The translations under genes were made by a program, and so were the position numbers. 64,000 bases of DNA from Choristoneura fumiferana (lineage: Eukaryota > Arthropoda > Insecta > Lepidoptera > Tortricidae). The notes under the pieces are model-generated. The model searched no databases. It had not been told where the DNA came from and was given only the letters and a program-made list of their open reading frames with translations. Position 1 is the stretch's first letter. The number at the start of each line of letters is the position of its first letter. Location of the stretch: contig NC_133478.1 in the NCBI RefSeq assembly GCF_025370935.1, positions 15,019,945-15,083,944 of the forward strand, read 5' to 3'. Positions 41,629 through 53,967 of this stretch are shown piece by piece.

Positions 41629-44327
41629 TATTCAGCAGAGCCATAGACCATCACAGATCGACAGCAGACTAAAATATTAACTATTACGTCGCTACTTTAT
41701 ATATATTGCCTATTAATTGTTAGGGTTATTCACAAAGTGTTATATTCCCAGATTGATTGATTGAGATTATTGTGTTGCCGCAGATGAATGCGACGTCGGG
41801 GTCGGTGACTCAACGGGGTCACGCCGTTTTGTCACCAAATCAGTTTTAAATATTTTGGATTATATAGTAGATTGATAACCAAGGGTGGAAAGTGACCCAT
41901 TTCACCTGAGATATTTCTGGCGCTCGAACGAAGTGAGAGCGCCAATAGTTCGAGGGGAAATGAGTAATTTCACCCGAGTTAGACACTACTTTTCATTTCG
42001 ACTGCGAGGAAAGTAAAATAGTACAAAAACATGAAAATATCATTAAATTTAATTTCAGTATTCAGTAAATTGAATTTACTTATACCCCACCTCCAACGGT
42101 ACCTTTTCGACCTGGCCACTTGCCTCGGCAGAGTATAAAATAAAATCGAGTTGGTCACGACCAAGGAGTTTATATACCTACAAAAATGGAGGTTGAACGC
42201 CGAACGAAGAAGGTTGACCTTTATTACTTATTTATATATTCCACCTCTTTCTTTCACATTTCACAAATAACATCCATCTCTTTCTTAACCTAACTAAAGA
42301 AAGAGATGGAATATGTTCGTGACGTAATAAAGATCAAATTTCATGTTTTATACATAAGCTTTTTGGTCACGACGACGTGCATCTAGATGGCCATGCCGAA
42401 ACGTGAAAAAAAAGTGGCATTGACGTAACTCAACTATCTTCGACTCCGCCCTACTTTCCACCCCAGAGATGAAAACGCAATTTTCCACCCGACTATCTAC
42501 AAAAAAAAAATTAAAATCGATCGTCCCCCTCTCTAAAAGCTAAACTATTAATTTAAAAAATTTGAAAAAAAACATGATTGTAGTATATATAATATATTAT
42601 AATATTTACAAGGAAAACTATAACGGCTAAGTTTGATTGAGAGTTATTAGTACTTTTAGAGTAAATAGCGAACTAAGGTATAAAATTAAATATACCCAAA
42701 CTTGAAACTACAAATCTATAGAAACATATTAAGTACTTGTTTTTTTCGTAACGGCTACGGAGCTATCTTGGGCGTGTCCGAAACGCTCTTGGCGGGTTTT
42801 TAAATCTTGAGTTATTATTATACTGACGGCAACTCAAACGCTTTCAGAATAACGCTCTAGCGACATAGCTCGTGCGTTGGTTATTATTTATCACCTTTAT
42901 TGAAATATTGTTTTGTGGCCAAAAGTACTATTTTAATCTGATCAAAACTTTACCGTCTTGCTAATACAACTGCGATTTCTTTGTCTTTGAAGAATTTAAT
43001 AACGTCATGTTACTACCATCTGATAAAATATTAAAAATTAAACAACTTTATTTTACTAACTCGTATCAATAGTCTTCTTTTGTACAGTGGCGGCACGAGA
43101 GAATACCTTTGTAAAATTCATACATACGAATGGGGATCCTGCATAAATATGCAGGATCCGTCATCCCGCCTATGTACATCCCACTGCTGGGCCCAGGCCT
43201 TCTCTCAAAATGAAAGAAAGAAAGAAAGAATCCTTAAATGTTAAGAATATTTAAATGTTAAATTTCAAATACAATTTTGCACATGAATTTCGAAAGACTT
43301 AGTTGAAAGTCTAGTTTCAAACCCTCGACTTTCTCTCTAGTAGACTATAGGTCAAACCACGCAAGAGGTGCCTATAACCTGACCAAGCGTGCGCTAAGCG
43401 CGAGCAAAGCGTAGTCCGTTTCAATTTAGGCAAAAATACTTTCTATTGTTTCAACAGGTTGCATTTTTAAACCGATTTTCGTGAGGAAGGGAAATTGTGA
43501 CCATTCCGTAGATTTAGTTTTTGGAAATAATTTCAATAGGGTATAAAAGGTAACAGAAATCATCAGTCATTTCAAAAATATCGCAAGCTCTAGAACCGGA
43601 CACTAGGTACCGAAAAACGGCAAACCGATAATGTCCTTTTCAACCTCGGCATTGGCGGAATCATTGATGGTATAGAAGGAATTACATTTAAAAAAAAATT
43701 GAATACAGTTTACAAAACCACTACTTGAGTAATACTAATAGGATGCTATACTTCGCTTGTAATTAATGCTTCTACCTTCAAGCAATTGAAATGTACCTAG
43801 TTATCCTTAACAACTAAGCAGTCATCATAAATACTTAAAAATAACTTCTTGGAAATTATTGCAACCGTTCCTGGAGTTCTAATGAGCGGTAACGTAATAA
43901 GCCGTTAATTATAGCACGATGCGATACTCCGTATTTCTGACAGCTGACGATTCCTGTTCATCCATTTATCATAACACGGGGTTTGAGTCAGAAGCGTCTG
44001 AGGAAAGCGGTCGCTGCTGCTGAGGATGCAAGCTTTAACCTTTCGCTTGCATAGTAGGGTCTGAGAGACCCAGGTTGTATAAAATCTGTCGTCTTTTTCT
44101 ATTTATTATTTCGCATATCTGAGTAGCTCCAAGTCATTGGAGTAGCCGTCATTTTGCAGCGAGTATGTTCTTGAGTTGTACGTAAATATATCAAGATTGA
44201 AGTTTACCTCAGTACCTCTATTAGTTTGACACGAATCCATTCGTGTATTCTATTAGTTTTACACGAATCTTATCCCTTTGTCGATCAAAATAAGAAATGT
44301 CTTTTATTTCTGTGTTTAAGTGTTTTA

Positions 44328-44466
44328 GGGCTGTTTCACCATCCATTGATTAGCGTTAACCGACGGTTAAATGTGATGCCGTCTCCATCTATTCGAACAA
44401 AAAAATAGAGACGGCATCACACCTAACCGCCAGTTAACACTAATCAATGGATGGTGAAACAGACCC
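44328..44466. mobile_element. Foldback MITE (allele of 25635-25775)
   Basis: Same arms and TTA flanks, with 2 bp fewer overall. Confidence 0.8.
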
Positions 44467-44930
44467 TTAATGTACAAAATAACTAAAAGCACATTGTCAA
44501 CGTGTTAAAAAAAACATTTGTTTTTCTGGAACATAGCGTGACTAAAACGTTTCCCACGAGAATATTCTAACACTAACTCCACTCATATAATTTGCTCACC
44601 AAAATCTTGTGTGACATAAGGTCCAAAAATTATAAAATGAATCCCAAAAGTCTGGTATAGTTTATTAATTTTAATCTTGAATGTTATTTTATTCGATAAT
44701 TTACTGAACACATTCCATTTCTTGCAACTTTGTCTTGTAACAGACCTGTAGTAATTATTAAATGATAGGAACGATTATGCATAACTAGCTTGTTTCCAGG
44801 GTTAAATAAATAACCTAATACCTTGTGGCAATTTCGAGCAATCTGTTTGTAAAAAATAATAGGACAGGACATTGACGATCAAATGAAAGACCTAAAGGAA
44901 AACTAAATCATTAAATCAAATTTTTAAGTG

Positions 44931-45118
44931 TATATGTCGGCGGCCGATCGTAAAATCTGCCAGATCACGAAATTCCTAGGCATATCGTGAAATGGCGCCA
45001 TTTCATGTATTGGCTAAGGGAAATCCGCCATATCGTTCAAAATTCACAGTTTAACGATTTGCCTGGCTTAAGGCAGATCATGAAATATCACGATCACGAT
45101 CGGCCGCCGACATATATA
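44931..45118. mobile_element. TIR MITE (allele of 26281-26470)
   Basis: Inverted ends preserved; here the right arm reads cggccgcc, making the arms match better than in copy A. Confidence 0.8.
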
Positions 45119-45239
45119 AAATTGTACACAAAAGAACAAAACGCAATCGTGCTTGCACCAAAGAATGAGTTTATTTATTAATATATCTAATATAATAACT
45201 GAGTACACGATGATATTGTTAAACACTTCACATGAAACA

Positions 45240-45408
45240 TCATCATATTCATCATCATGTCAACCGAAAACGTCCACTGCTGGACATAAGTAGGCCTACC
45301 CCAAGGCTCTCCACTCAGACCGGTCTTGTGCTTTCCGCATCCACCTCGATCCCGCGAACCAGGTCATCGCTCCATCTTGTTGGAGGCCTACTGACAGCAC
45401 ATGAAACA
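45240..45408 (-). pseudogene. RTE-like LINE 3' fragment (allele of 26592-26752)
   Basis: Same 'PPTRWSDDLVR' translation and GATGATG tail. Confidence 0.7.
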
Positions 45409-45549
45409 TAATTTGTAGCAAATATTTTGCAGAGTTATTAGCCAAGCCATTTGCGACCGACGCTGTCAAAAATAGACCAACGGACATTAAGACAAAAAAA
45501 AACTTATGCAACCTTATTTTATCACATCATAAAATATTAATAAATAGCT

Positions 45550-45895
45550 AAATACACCGATCTCTCCATAGAAATTAAAACACAGTGTTGCCACTCCAGT
45601 GTCCGCACCGTAAAAGCAATTCCTATCATACTCTCCACAACAGGCGTCATACCGAAAACACTCCATGAGAGCCTCCGCTCACTCAATATGCACCCAGCCA
45701 CATACACTCTTTTACAAAAAGCAGTCATCTTAAACACTTACCGCAAATTCCTTAATAAACTAAGTTACAATTAGAAATTAGTTTGGTAAGTACATATTTT
45801 AAAGCACTTGGCTTAGGCCCGTGCAATATTTTTTTCTCCTTATCTAGGAAAGATAAGGAAGTTAAAACATAATAATAATAATAATAATTAATAAT
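45550..45895 (+). pseudogene. R2/R4-like LINE C-terminus with 3' UTR
   Basis: An open frame to a stop at 45772-45774 reads 'VKAIPIILSTTGVIPKTL', then 'MHPATYTLLQKAVILNTYRK', the usual end of restriction-like-endonuclease LINEs. A (TAA)n tract near 45870-45890 looks like the 3' tail. Copy A retains only the first part. Confidence 0.7.
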
Positions 45896-46263
45896 GCTAA
45901 CATAATAATAAGTCAATAATTAGTACGTAAATTCTCCATGCATAAGTAAACGTATCAAGATGTTAGCAAAGCATAAGAAAAATTAGTAAAAATAGTAATT
46001 AAAAGTAAAAAAAATAAAATTGCGAAAAAAGTCCACTCAGCACTTGTCGGGTCACTAAAGGTGGCCAGACGCTGATATTACGTGGATCCATCACATCATA
46101 CTGCTGCGTATTGATGATAGGATTTGGCCCGTAGTTCAAATATGAGCCTAATGCGGTTTGGACACTTTTCATACGCCACTGAATTGCTCTGCAGGATTGT
46201 CCAGGATGTTTTTCTTCACCGTAGAGCTCGTGGTAAATTTCAAATATAATTATCGCTTGAGCG

Positions 46264-46660
46264 AAACCTCGTCGACATGTTTATCCTGCCCGTCCTAACC
46301 TATGTTGCACAAACATGGTCTCTGATCGAAAACCAGAAGTCCAAGCTTAAGGTTTGCCAGAGAGCGATGAAGCGCAGCATACTAGGTGTAAAAAGGACAG
46401 ATAGAGTCCAAAAACACGTATAGCCGATGTTGGGAATGAGACTGCTAAGCTGAAGTGGGACTGGGCTGGACACGTCTGTCGCATGCACACACAGAGGTGG
46501 GCTCACACAGTCACTTGGTGGGCACCGGAGGACGGCCATCGACGGCGAGGCAGACCGAGAAGGAGATGGCGGGACGATTTAGACGCGTATGCAAGGGATT
46601 GGCCTGACATTGCGCTGAGCCCGGTGTGTACGAGGTGTAATATTGTAGGCAAGTAAAAAA
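46264..46660 (+). pseudogene. RTE-like LINE fragment (allele of 27090-27540), frameshifted
   Basis: Compared with A it lacks bases after 'gatagagtccaaaa', which shifts the frame, and lacks the 3' block carrying 'cagcagtggg'. Confidence 0.8.
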
Positions 46661-47037
46661 AATATCGCTCATGAATTTCGAAAAAGTTAGGCAAGCCCGG
46701 ATTTGAACCCACGATCCTCTGCTTGAGAGGCCATAGACTACCACTCACAGCTTCTTTTGCAAACTAGCTCCAAATGAAGAATCGTTTAAAAAGTGGGAAA
46801 ATGAAATGGCGCTAAGAATTGTTAGTACTCGTATTTACTTCTGCTCATTTTTGGATATTATTAATGACTTATTTACCTTCGTCGTAGAATTTTCCGGTGT
46901 GCTTAGTACCTACTAAATTATGAAAATTCATCTTTCATCCTAAATAAACAGTCGTACTTACGTTACTTGAGTTCAAAATTTATGCAGTTATTTACCAACA
47001 GTTTGTTTATGAGGCTTGGAAATGAAGAAGATACGTA

Positions 47038-47466
47038 CAATGAGGGCTATCGTTTTTTTGTCTCACTAGATGGCGCACTGTTGCGTGAGGTTTTTAAGTG
47101 TGGCTTTCAGTCTGTTATTACGGGCGTGAAAACAAAGTTTAGATTAAAATCATATTTAATACACCTTAAAACCGTACCATAAAAATATCGAGCAACCACA
47201 GTGTTGCGTAGTCCCGTTATGTTCGGAAAAAAAGGGAGGACAAAAGTTTCCGAAAGACAAAACTGTCTCAAAATACAGACATTCATTGCCCCGTAACGCA
47301 TAATTGCCATAATTAATTTCAGGTAACGCAAAATATTGACAAAATTATTCTAATTATAAATAAACCCGCGTAAATCACCCAAAATCTATGAGATTTGACA
47401 TTTCGGAGACCTCACGCTACACTAGCGCCTCTAGCGGCGAATTCATACGCGATAGGGCCCTCATTG
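47038..47466. mobile_element. TIR element family T, copy 3 (allele of copy 2)
   Basis: Ends caatgaggg / ccctcattg; retains the 'ccttaaaaccgtaccat' segment missing from copy A, as does 15608-16036. Confidence 0.8.
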
Positions 47467-48288
47467 ACCTAGTCCCAAACTAAGCAAGGCTTGTACTATG
47501 GATACTAGGCAACGGATAAACATAAATTAAACATAAACAAACATAAATATAAACATTATTTTTACTTTATTGTCTGAGACTGACGGTGAATGCGATTGCG
47601 AGCGTCCGGACGTTAAGCAATACAGCTACAAGTCCATTTCCATCGCACTATCATCTCAATAATCCATACACATGGACACATGTTATGTGTGTGTATGTGT
47701 TGGACTACATGTTAAGGATATCTGTAAATTATTTACACTAACACCACTAGGGTAGTAGTACTGTTTTTGGCCACCTTAGCACTGTTATTAGCTAGTTGAC
47801 ATTAGAAGTACCTAATATACAAAAAGTTCTAGTACTAAAACTATTATGTTTAGTGAGTTTCAAAAGTTTATACTGAAACAAATAAAGTTCGTAATGTTTT
47901 ATAAATTTATTTCAAACGTATATTTAAGCAATTAATGGCCATAAACGGCGCAATGGCCACAAACGGTCTTTCTACCCTACAAACAAATAATATCAAGAAA
48001 AAAACTTCTAATTAAATTCTCTGTAAGATTTTAATTACACTTAACCCTCACTTAACAGCAAAATTGCACTCGAAGAGCTGGACGGTAGAACGTAAAAAAT
48101 ATATTCAAATTGAAAATGCAGAAAAGAAAGTAAAAAGGGATCCATTTTCCACTTCCACTGGACTGGACGTCCAACTGTTAAAGCCCTCTCCCAAAGTCTT
48201 TCAGTTATTTCGGTTGAAAGCGGTCTACATCCACGTGAACCCGCGGCTTTAACCAGGTCATCCGTCTCTTTCACTGCTGGATATCTTA

Positions 48289-48760
48289 AGCGTGTCACAC
48301 ACTAAGCTGATACGATAAGATATCTGTATCTGAACGCATATCTGTCAATATCGCTCCCTATACAATTCAATGAGCTAACACACACAGCGCAGATAATTTA
48401 TATTTTATCGTGAAGTATCTGTGGGCACCGACATATATCGAAAGATGGCAAAGATATTACTGCGTATATAAATTGATCTGTGTATAATATCTGCCGATAT
48501 AAATATGTTATAGTATTTTATCTGCAGATAGATACAGGTTGATGTGAGAGCCCCGCTGCACGCGAGTAAATCTAGAAGAGATAAACACGAAAACATCCTG
48601 TATAAACAATCCGCACCAAAAAACAAGTCAGTTTGAAGGATTTAGACTGAATGTATCGTCTCGAATATTATCGTATATGCGTAGTGTGTGATAGTTTCAG
48701 ATCATTAAGTTATTATATGCACATAAAATATTATCGTATCTGCGTAGTGTGTGATACGCT
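48289..48760. mobile_element. Harbinger-like MITE (allele of 29144-29613)
   Basis: Same inverted ends, TTA at 48286-48288 and 48761-48763. Confidence 0.8.
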
Positions 48761-48979
48761 TTACGGTGCGCTTGCGAATTAATAGCGTTTTCCATTCGAG
48801 AACTTTTCAGCTCCAACGGCCTCAGTTATCTAAAATAAATAATTTATTGTTATTACTAGCGTTTACCGGGCTTCGAATGCGTAAATCATTATATACAGCA
48901 GTTGAATTGAAATTCCGGGATTTTATTAAATTCTCGTGGGAATTCCCTAAAATTACATCGTGGTTTTCATTGACGTTAA

Positions 48980-49545
48980 ATTAAAACACCCATGCCAAAT
49001 TTCATGACTCTAAACCCAGTGGTTGTTAGTTCGACATTTTATCCCTATCCCGTGGGAAAATCGGGATCAAAAGTATCCTATGTGTTATTCCAGATGTCCA
49101 ACTATCTACATACCAAATTTCATGACTCTAAGCCCAGCGGTTATTAGTTCGAGATTTTATCCCTATCCCGTGGGAACATCGGGATAAAAAGTATCCTATG
49201 TGTTATTCCAGATGTCCAACTATCTACATACCAAATTTCATGACTCTAAGCCCAGCGGTTATTAGTTCGAGATTTTATCCCTATCCCGTGGGAACATCGA
49301 GATAAAAAGTAGCTTATGTGTTATTCCAGACGTCCAGCTACCTAGATATTTCATAACTCTAAGCCCAGCGGTGGTATTAATATCGAGATAAAAAGTATCC
49401 TATGTTTTAATCCAGATTATACCTAAACTTACTGTTTGGAAAATTTCATCCAAATCCGTCCAGCCGTTTCAGCGTGAAGAAGTAACAAACACACTCACTC
49501 ACTCACTCACTCACTCAACAACTTTCACATTTATGATATTCATAG
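48980..49545 (+). repeat. 119-bp tandem units, four in this haplotype
   Basis: Unit starts near 48992, 49112, 49231 and 49348; the second and third are almost identical, marking the recent duplication. The last unit is deleted in its middle. Followed by the CTCA microsatellite. Confidence 0.75.
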
Positions 49546-49617
49546 GATTAACCTGTCCTCTGAAGGCACAAATTTGTGCCCAAAAACCCTGTTATCCTGG
49601 GAGATGACAGATTAATC
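49546..49617. mobile_element. Short foldback element, copy 3 (damaged)
   Basis: Allele of 30317-30398 with the left inner arm replaced by 'tgaa' and a small deletion in the core. Confidence 0.6.
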
Positions 49618-50368
49618 TTTGCCAAACGCATTCTGCCTCTTTCTTCTTTTTTATGTAATACAGACCAACGAGCAGACGGTTCACCTGATAATAAGTAATT
49701 ACTATTGCCCATAGACATCCGCAGCACCATCATTTTCAGATTGCAGGTTCTTGCCGGCCTTGCAAGAAACGGTACACTCACTTTTTTTTCTTCTATCGTT
49801 TTAATGCACATTTCAGTACAAGCGGAGCTGATTCCGCACGGAATCCGTTTGACTCGCACACCAGCACTGAATAAGAAGTCGTTGTTGATCTGGTCCACTC
49901 AGTCCGTTTTCACTTATTACCTACCCTCTTTTAGTGGACGGCAGGCATTATACGTAGGCAACAAGCTTACAGAATAGATCGATAATGATGTCTCTAAATC
50001 TATGTTTACCACCTTTTTTACTGCTCTTGAGTTGGTACCTATAGCTTTATTGTTTTAGAAGGTAAATTACGCCCCAGCTTTTCAATCAACTACGAAAATA
50101 AATTACATTCTCGTCTCCGCCTCCACAAACGAGTTATGCCGCATAAAAATCCTGTTTAAACCGCCGAAAGGTGACAAAATAAGTTATTTCAGAACTCATT
50201 TCTGCATGCCGATAGAGATCCCTGAAAAAAGCGTAATAACGGCAAATGGTGCCCATCTCCAAACGGCACATTAACATCGGCTGAGATGACTCGTCATTTG
50301 TCCCCTACCTTGGATTCTCACCAGGTTAAAGTGAACATTTTTGTCAGATGTATTTGTGGTGGGTCGGC

Positions 50369-50573
50369 CATTCTCATTTTATTGTGTACATGTCTAATTA
50401 CCGTGCCGCTTTTGTCCCGCACTAATGACACGGTAATTAGACTTGAATGCACAGATAAATGTAAATGGCAGAATCCTTTTTCTAGATGTGCACTCAGTCT
50501 CAGTGCCGTGTCGCTTTTGCATGAAAAAAGAAGAGGTACGGTAATTAGACAGGTGCACGATAAAATAAGAATG
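50369..50573. mobile_element. TIR MITE (allele of 31209-31413)
   Basis: Near-identical to copy A; one extra G just beyond the right end breaks the long ORF found in copy A. Confidence 0.75.
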
Positions 50574-50959
50574 ATCGGGGTGGATGGTCTCTGGCAGGTT
50601 GACCATGTACGGAGTGGGTTTTAGGTACCTCGCAATGGCGTGCATTAAGTAGGCAGCAGGGTAGGCAGCGCTAGAAGCACAAGTAAATAGGCAGTAGATT
50701 GACTCAGCCGTATTCTTGAAATTTATACCTACGGCTGGGCGGAGCGCTAGGGTTGGCGTCTACAAAAAGTAAAACAGACGTGTGTAGATTTTTATTGTAT
50801 GTGTGTAGTTTTAGGTGTAGGAATAAAACATAATGTTAATTTTATGATTATTTATTTACTTATTCATTAAATTATGAGTTGGTAATAGATTTTTTGCGTC
50901 TATTGCGGCAAGTTCTAAACGACTTGTTGTTGAATTTTATCACATAAAAAAAGTCTATA

Positions 50960-51439
50960 GCCACGTTACGGAATCGAAACGGGGCGAATAGAGCGGGCAG
51001 CGCGGCATAGCACTCGACCAGCGACCGGACTGCGCGGCGCGCGGCGTGGCACTGCGTAGTTTTGTGTTGCGATGATCGGTTAGCGGCCGTGTAAATGACG
51101 CTTAGATGTGAGCGTGCGTCGATTCGGGTGCTAATACGAGTATGAAGTCGAACTACTGTCTATTACTTGTTTTGTGCCAGAAGTGCTGGTGACGCGCTGC
51201 TGCGGCGAAAACTACCACCTGCCTACCCTGGAATCGACTCAATGCAGGCCAATGGCGCACTAGATGGCCACGACCACGACCAGAGTGGCCTCAACTACCA
51301 GATTATTTATCATTTTCTCCTAGCTGTTCGGCTACAAGTACTATTTCCTAACGCTGAGAGCGCCGCTGATGTGCTTTCAGGTGGCGACGTAGCCGATTTA
51401 TGCGCAAAATGTGCGGCCACACTCTCCACAAGTCAATAA
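50960..51439 (+). CDS. Possible 5' exon of an unidentified gene, copy B
   Basis: Same GC-rich block. ATG at 51242, stop at 51437-51439 (65 aa). Over the frame, differences from A fall in the 22-bp tract after 'ctcaactaccag', giving IIYHF instead of FFYHL. The acceptor-like 'tttctcctag' and donor-like 'cag|gtggcg' are kept. The initiator-like site reads TCGGTT here. Confidence 0.4.
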
Positions 51440-52079
51440 ACCAACGACATAATTATACTGGATAGGTGCAGGTGATCTAGCTTTCAGCTCGTCGCGTTTA
51501 CTAACTAACCTCAAAATGTATTAATTATAGAAACCATATAAACGTAGCGTACTTGGCGGCAACAGTCTTATTGGTTATCTAGTGCGCGAAGTGCCATAGA
51601 GAGATGTAAATCAAGCAAATTATACTGTGAAGTAAATGTGATCATAACAGAACCTTTAGTGCACAAGTATGAGTCTCATTACACTGGCATTTTGTCTTTC
51701 ATCCATATTTTTCTCTTATAAATCATTCAACCAATATTATTGTTATTGCTAAGCATATTGCCGATTCATCGCTGCCTCGCGTGCTCGAAGAGGGTGTGAA
51801 ACTTGCCGGCCAATTATCAAAGCTATTAAATCAGGGGAATTAATAATTAACTTTCACTTGATTGGCACACTAATAGGTGTTGGATAAATGGTTACAGTAT
51901 TTTAAGCTTATTTCAAGAATGAAATAAATACCATGCACTCAAGACAGACTTTCTGAGAAGCATTCTTGGAACCTAGCTTTTTGGAGACATTTAATTAAAT
52001 ATTAAATAAGCGTCAGAAATTTAAAAATAAGCATAAAAGGAGTACATAAATAATAATGAACAAATATAAAAGGCAAGTA

Positions 52080-52395
52080 AGCCGTGGTGGCCTAGTGGAT
52101 TGACCTATCGCCTCTCAAGCAGAGGGTCGTGGGTTCAAACCCCGGCTCGCACCTCTGAGTTTTTCGAAATTCATTTGCGGAATTGCATTTGAAATTTACC
52201 ACGAGCTTTGCGGTGAAGGAAACATCGTGAGGAAACCTGCACAAACCGGTGAAGCAATTCAATGGTGCGTGTGAAGTTCCCAATACGTACTGGGCCCGCG
52301 TGGGAATTATGGCCCAAGTTCTCTTGTTCTGAGAGGAGGCCTGTGCCCAGCAGTGGGACGTATATAGGCTGGGATGGATGGATTGATAAAAGGCA
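52080..52395 (+). mobile_element. Full-length pol III SINE (allele of 32907-33192)
   Basis: Most complete SINE in the window: A box tggcctagtgg, B box gggttcaaacccc, body, 'cagcagtgggacgtatat' and GGAT tail. Retains the 3' block deleted in copy A. Confidence 0.9.
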
Positions 52396-52410
52396 AATAA
52401 AAGAAAGAAA

Positions 52411-52661
52411 CCATTGAAGTGGCAATGGGCAGGCCACATCGCTCGAAGAACAGATAACCGTTGGGGGAGAAAAGTCCTCGAGTGGCGACCACGAACCGGA
52501 AGACGAAGCGTTGGCAGGCCTCCCACCAGGTGGACTGACGACATCGTGAGAGTAGCGAAAAACCGGTGGATGCAAGTGGCAAGTTGTCGTTCATTGTGGC
52601 GTTCTAAGGGGGAGGCCTTTGTCCAGCAGTGGATGTCTTCGGGCTGATGATGATGATGATG
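52411..52661 (+). mobile_element. Haplotype-specific RTE-like LINE insertion, 251 bp
   Basis: Present only in copy B. An open frame gives 'LKWQWAGHIARRTDNRW', 'VLEWRPRTGRRSVGRPPTRW', 'NRWMQVASCRSLW' and 'FVQQWMSSG' then TGA, the last ~80 residues of an RTE-like ORF2, followed by a (TGA)n tail. Target duplication AAAAGAAAGAAA lies at 52399-52410 and 52662-52673; the empty site is 33206-33217 in copy A. Being uninterrupted and polymorphic, it is probably recent. Confidence 0.92.
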
Positions 52662-53277
52662 AAAAGAAAGAAAGATGTCCCATATTCGCTATTATAAAAG
52701 ACACACAAATACAACAAAATGTACACAATAAATAAATAAAATAAATATTTTAGAACACTCGTCGTAAATCAAGCAATTAGACAAATTTTGCCACATACAT
52801 TCTCTCTCTTTAAATTTTTGCTAGTCACGGGCGGTTGTGATCATAACACATCAGATGACCCGCATACTCATGGACCTCCCTCTCACAATACGAGTAAAAA
52901 AACTACCACCACGGTTTTCATAATATTAATTGGATTTTATAAATAACAACCTACAAAATTCCAACGGTAGGGCCCGCTACGTGACATAGGGCGGAGTTAA
53001 AAATACTCTTACTTATTACCTGGGCGAATGTTTAAGGTACGGTAACGTCTTCATTCCATTTTTTTCCTACGTTTATCCGGGCTGTGGGTTTTTCCTTTTA
53101 ATACGCGCTTTTTGCTCGGCTTGTTTTAACTCGGGCAATTTTGGTGCGGAAAAGTTTAAACAGCTTCGTAGTTTTTTTGGTGAATTTGTGTGTGTTATTA
53201 ATGTGAAGATACAATTTGAAATTATAATTCTCTTGGAGTTTAATTATGAGAGGAAAAGGGTGTTCCTATTTTTTATT

Positions 53278-53530
53278 ACAAGCTTTAATTTAACTTGCCC
53301 TGTTCGTTTATTTATTTATTTGGTTCAAACCTATCAAGTTAAATTTGATCCACTTCTAGTAGTCCGACGACTTGAAATCTGATAATTAGTGACATCCTGC
53401 CTGGTAGTCTGGCCAGGATCGTCTCCACAGGACGGAACTCTTCAACGGCTAATGGCATCGACTTGAAATTTGTTATTCAAATGTAGTTTAGGTGACAATA
53501 CAAGTACAGTCGACCAAAAGTACAGTTTGC
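53278..53530 (+). repeat. Dispersed repeat Y (allele of 33995-34255)
   Basis: Collinear, with a 4-bp insertion (aatt) after 'tctgata'. Confidence 0.7.
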
Positions 53531-53649
53531 AAAAAAGGCTTGTATTACTAAAACTTATTTTGGAAGATTTTACCATCCAATGATTTTACATAAAATAAAG
53601 TTAAATAAAATAGATAATTTTCTTTCTAGGTCCTTTATCTTCTAAACAA

Positions 53650-53777
53650 TCAACATCATCATCAGCCGGAAGACGTCCATTGTTGAAGTAGGGCCTACCC
53701 GTTAGAACGTCGCAATGAACGGCAACCCGCCACTTGCATCCCCCGGTTGCCCGCAACTCTCTTGATGTTGTCAGTCC
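53650..53777 (-). pseudogene. RTE-like LINE 3' fragment (allele of 34365-34493)
   Basis: Same 'NRWMQ'-type translation region with one base change (ccccc for ccacc). Confidence 0.65.
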
Positions 53778-53785
53778 ACCTAGAC

Positions 53786-53967
53786 CAGGGGCGGCCAACC
53801 GGTCGATCGCGACTATAAGTCCAGTCCATCGTGGCAAGGCAAAAAATATAATACTGAACTATGCTGTTTCATTTAAGATTTCAAGAAGTATGTAGTTGGC
53901 AGATCGCACAGGGTTTCGTCAGTAAACAGTAGGTAGATCTTGGGTCTAATCAAGTTAGCCACCCCTG
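53786..53967. mobile_element. hAT-type MITE (allele of 34502-34683)
   Basis: Flanked by ACCTAGAC (53778-53785) and GCCTAGAC (53968-53975). Confidence 0.85.
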
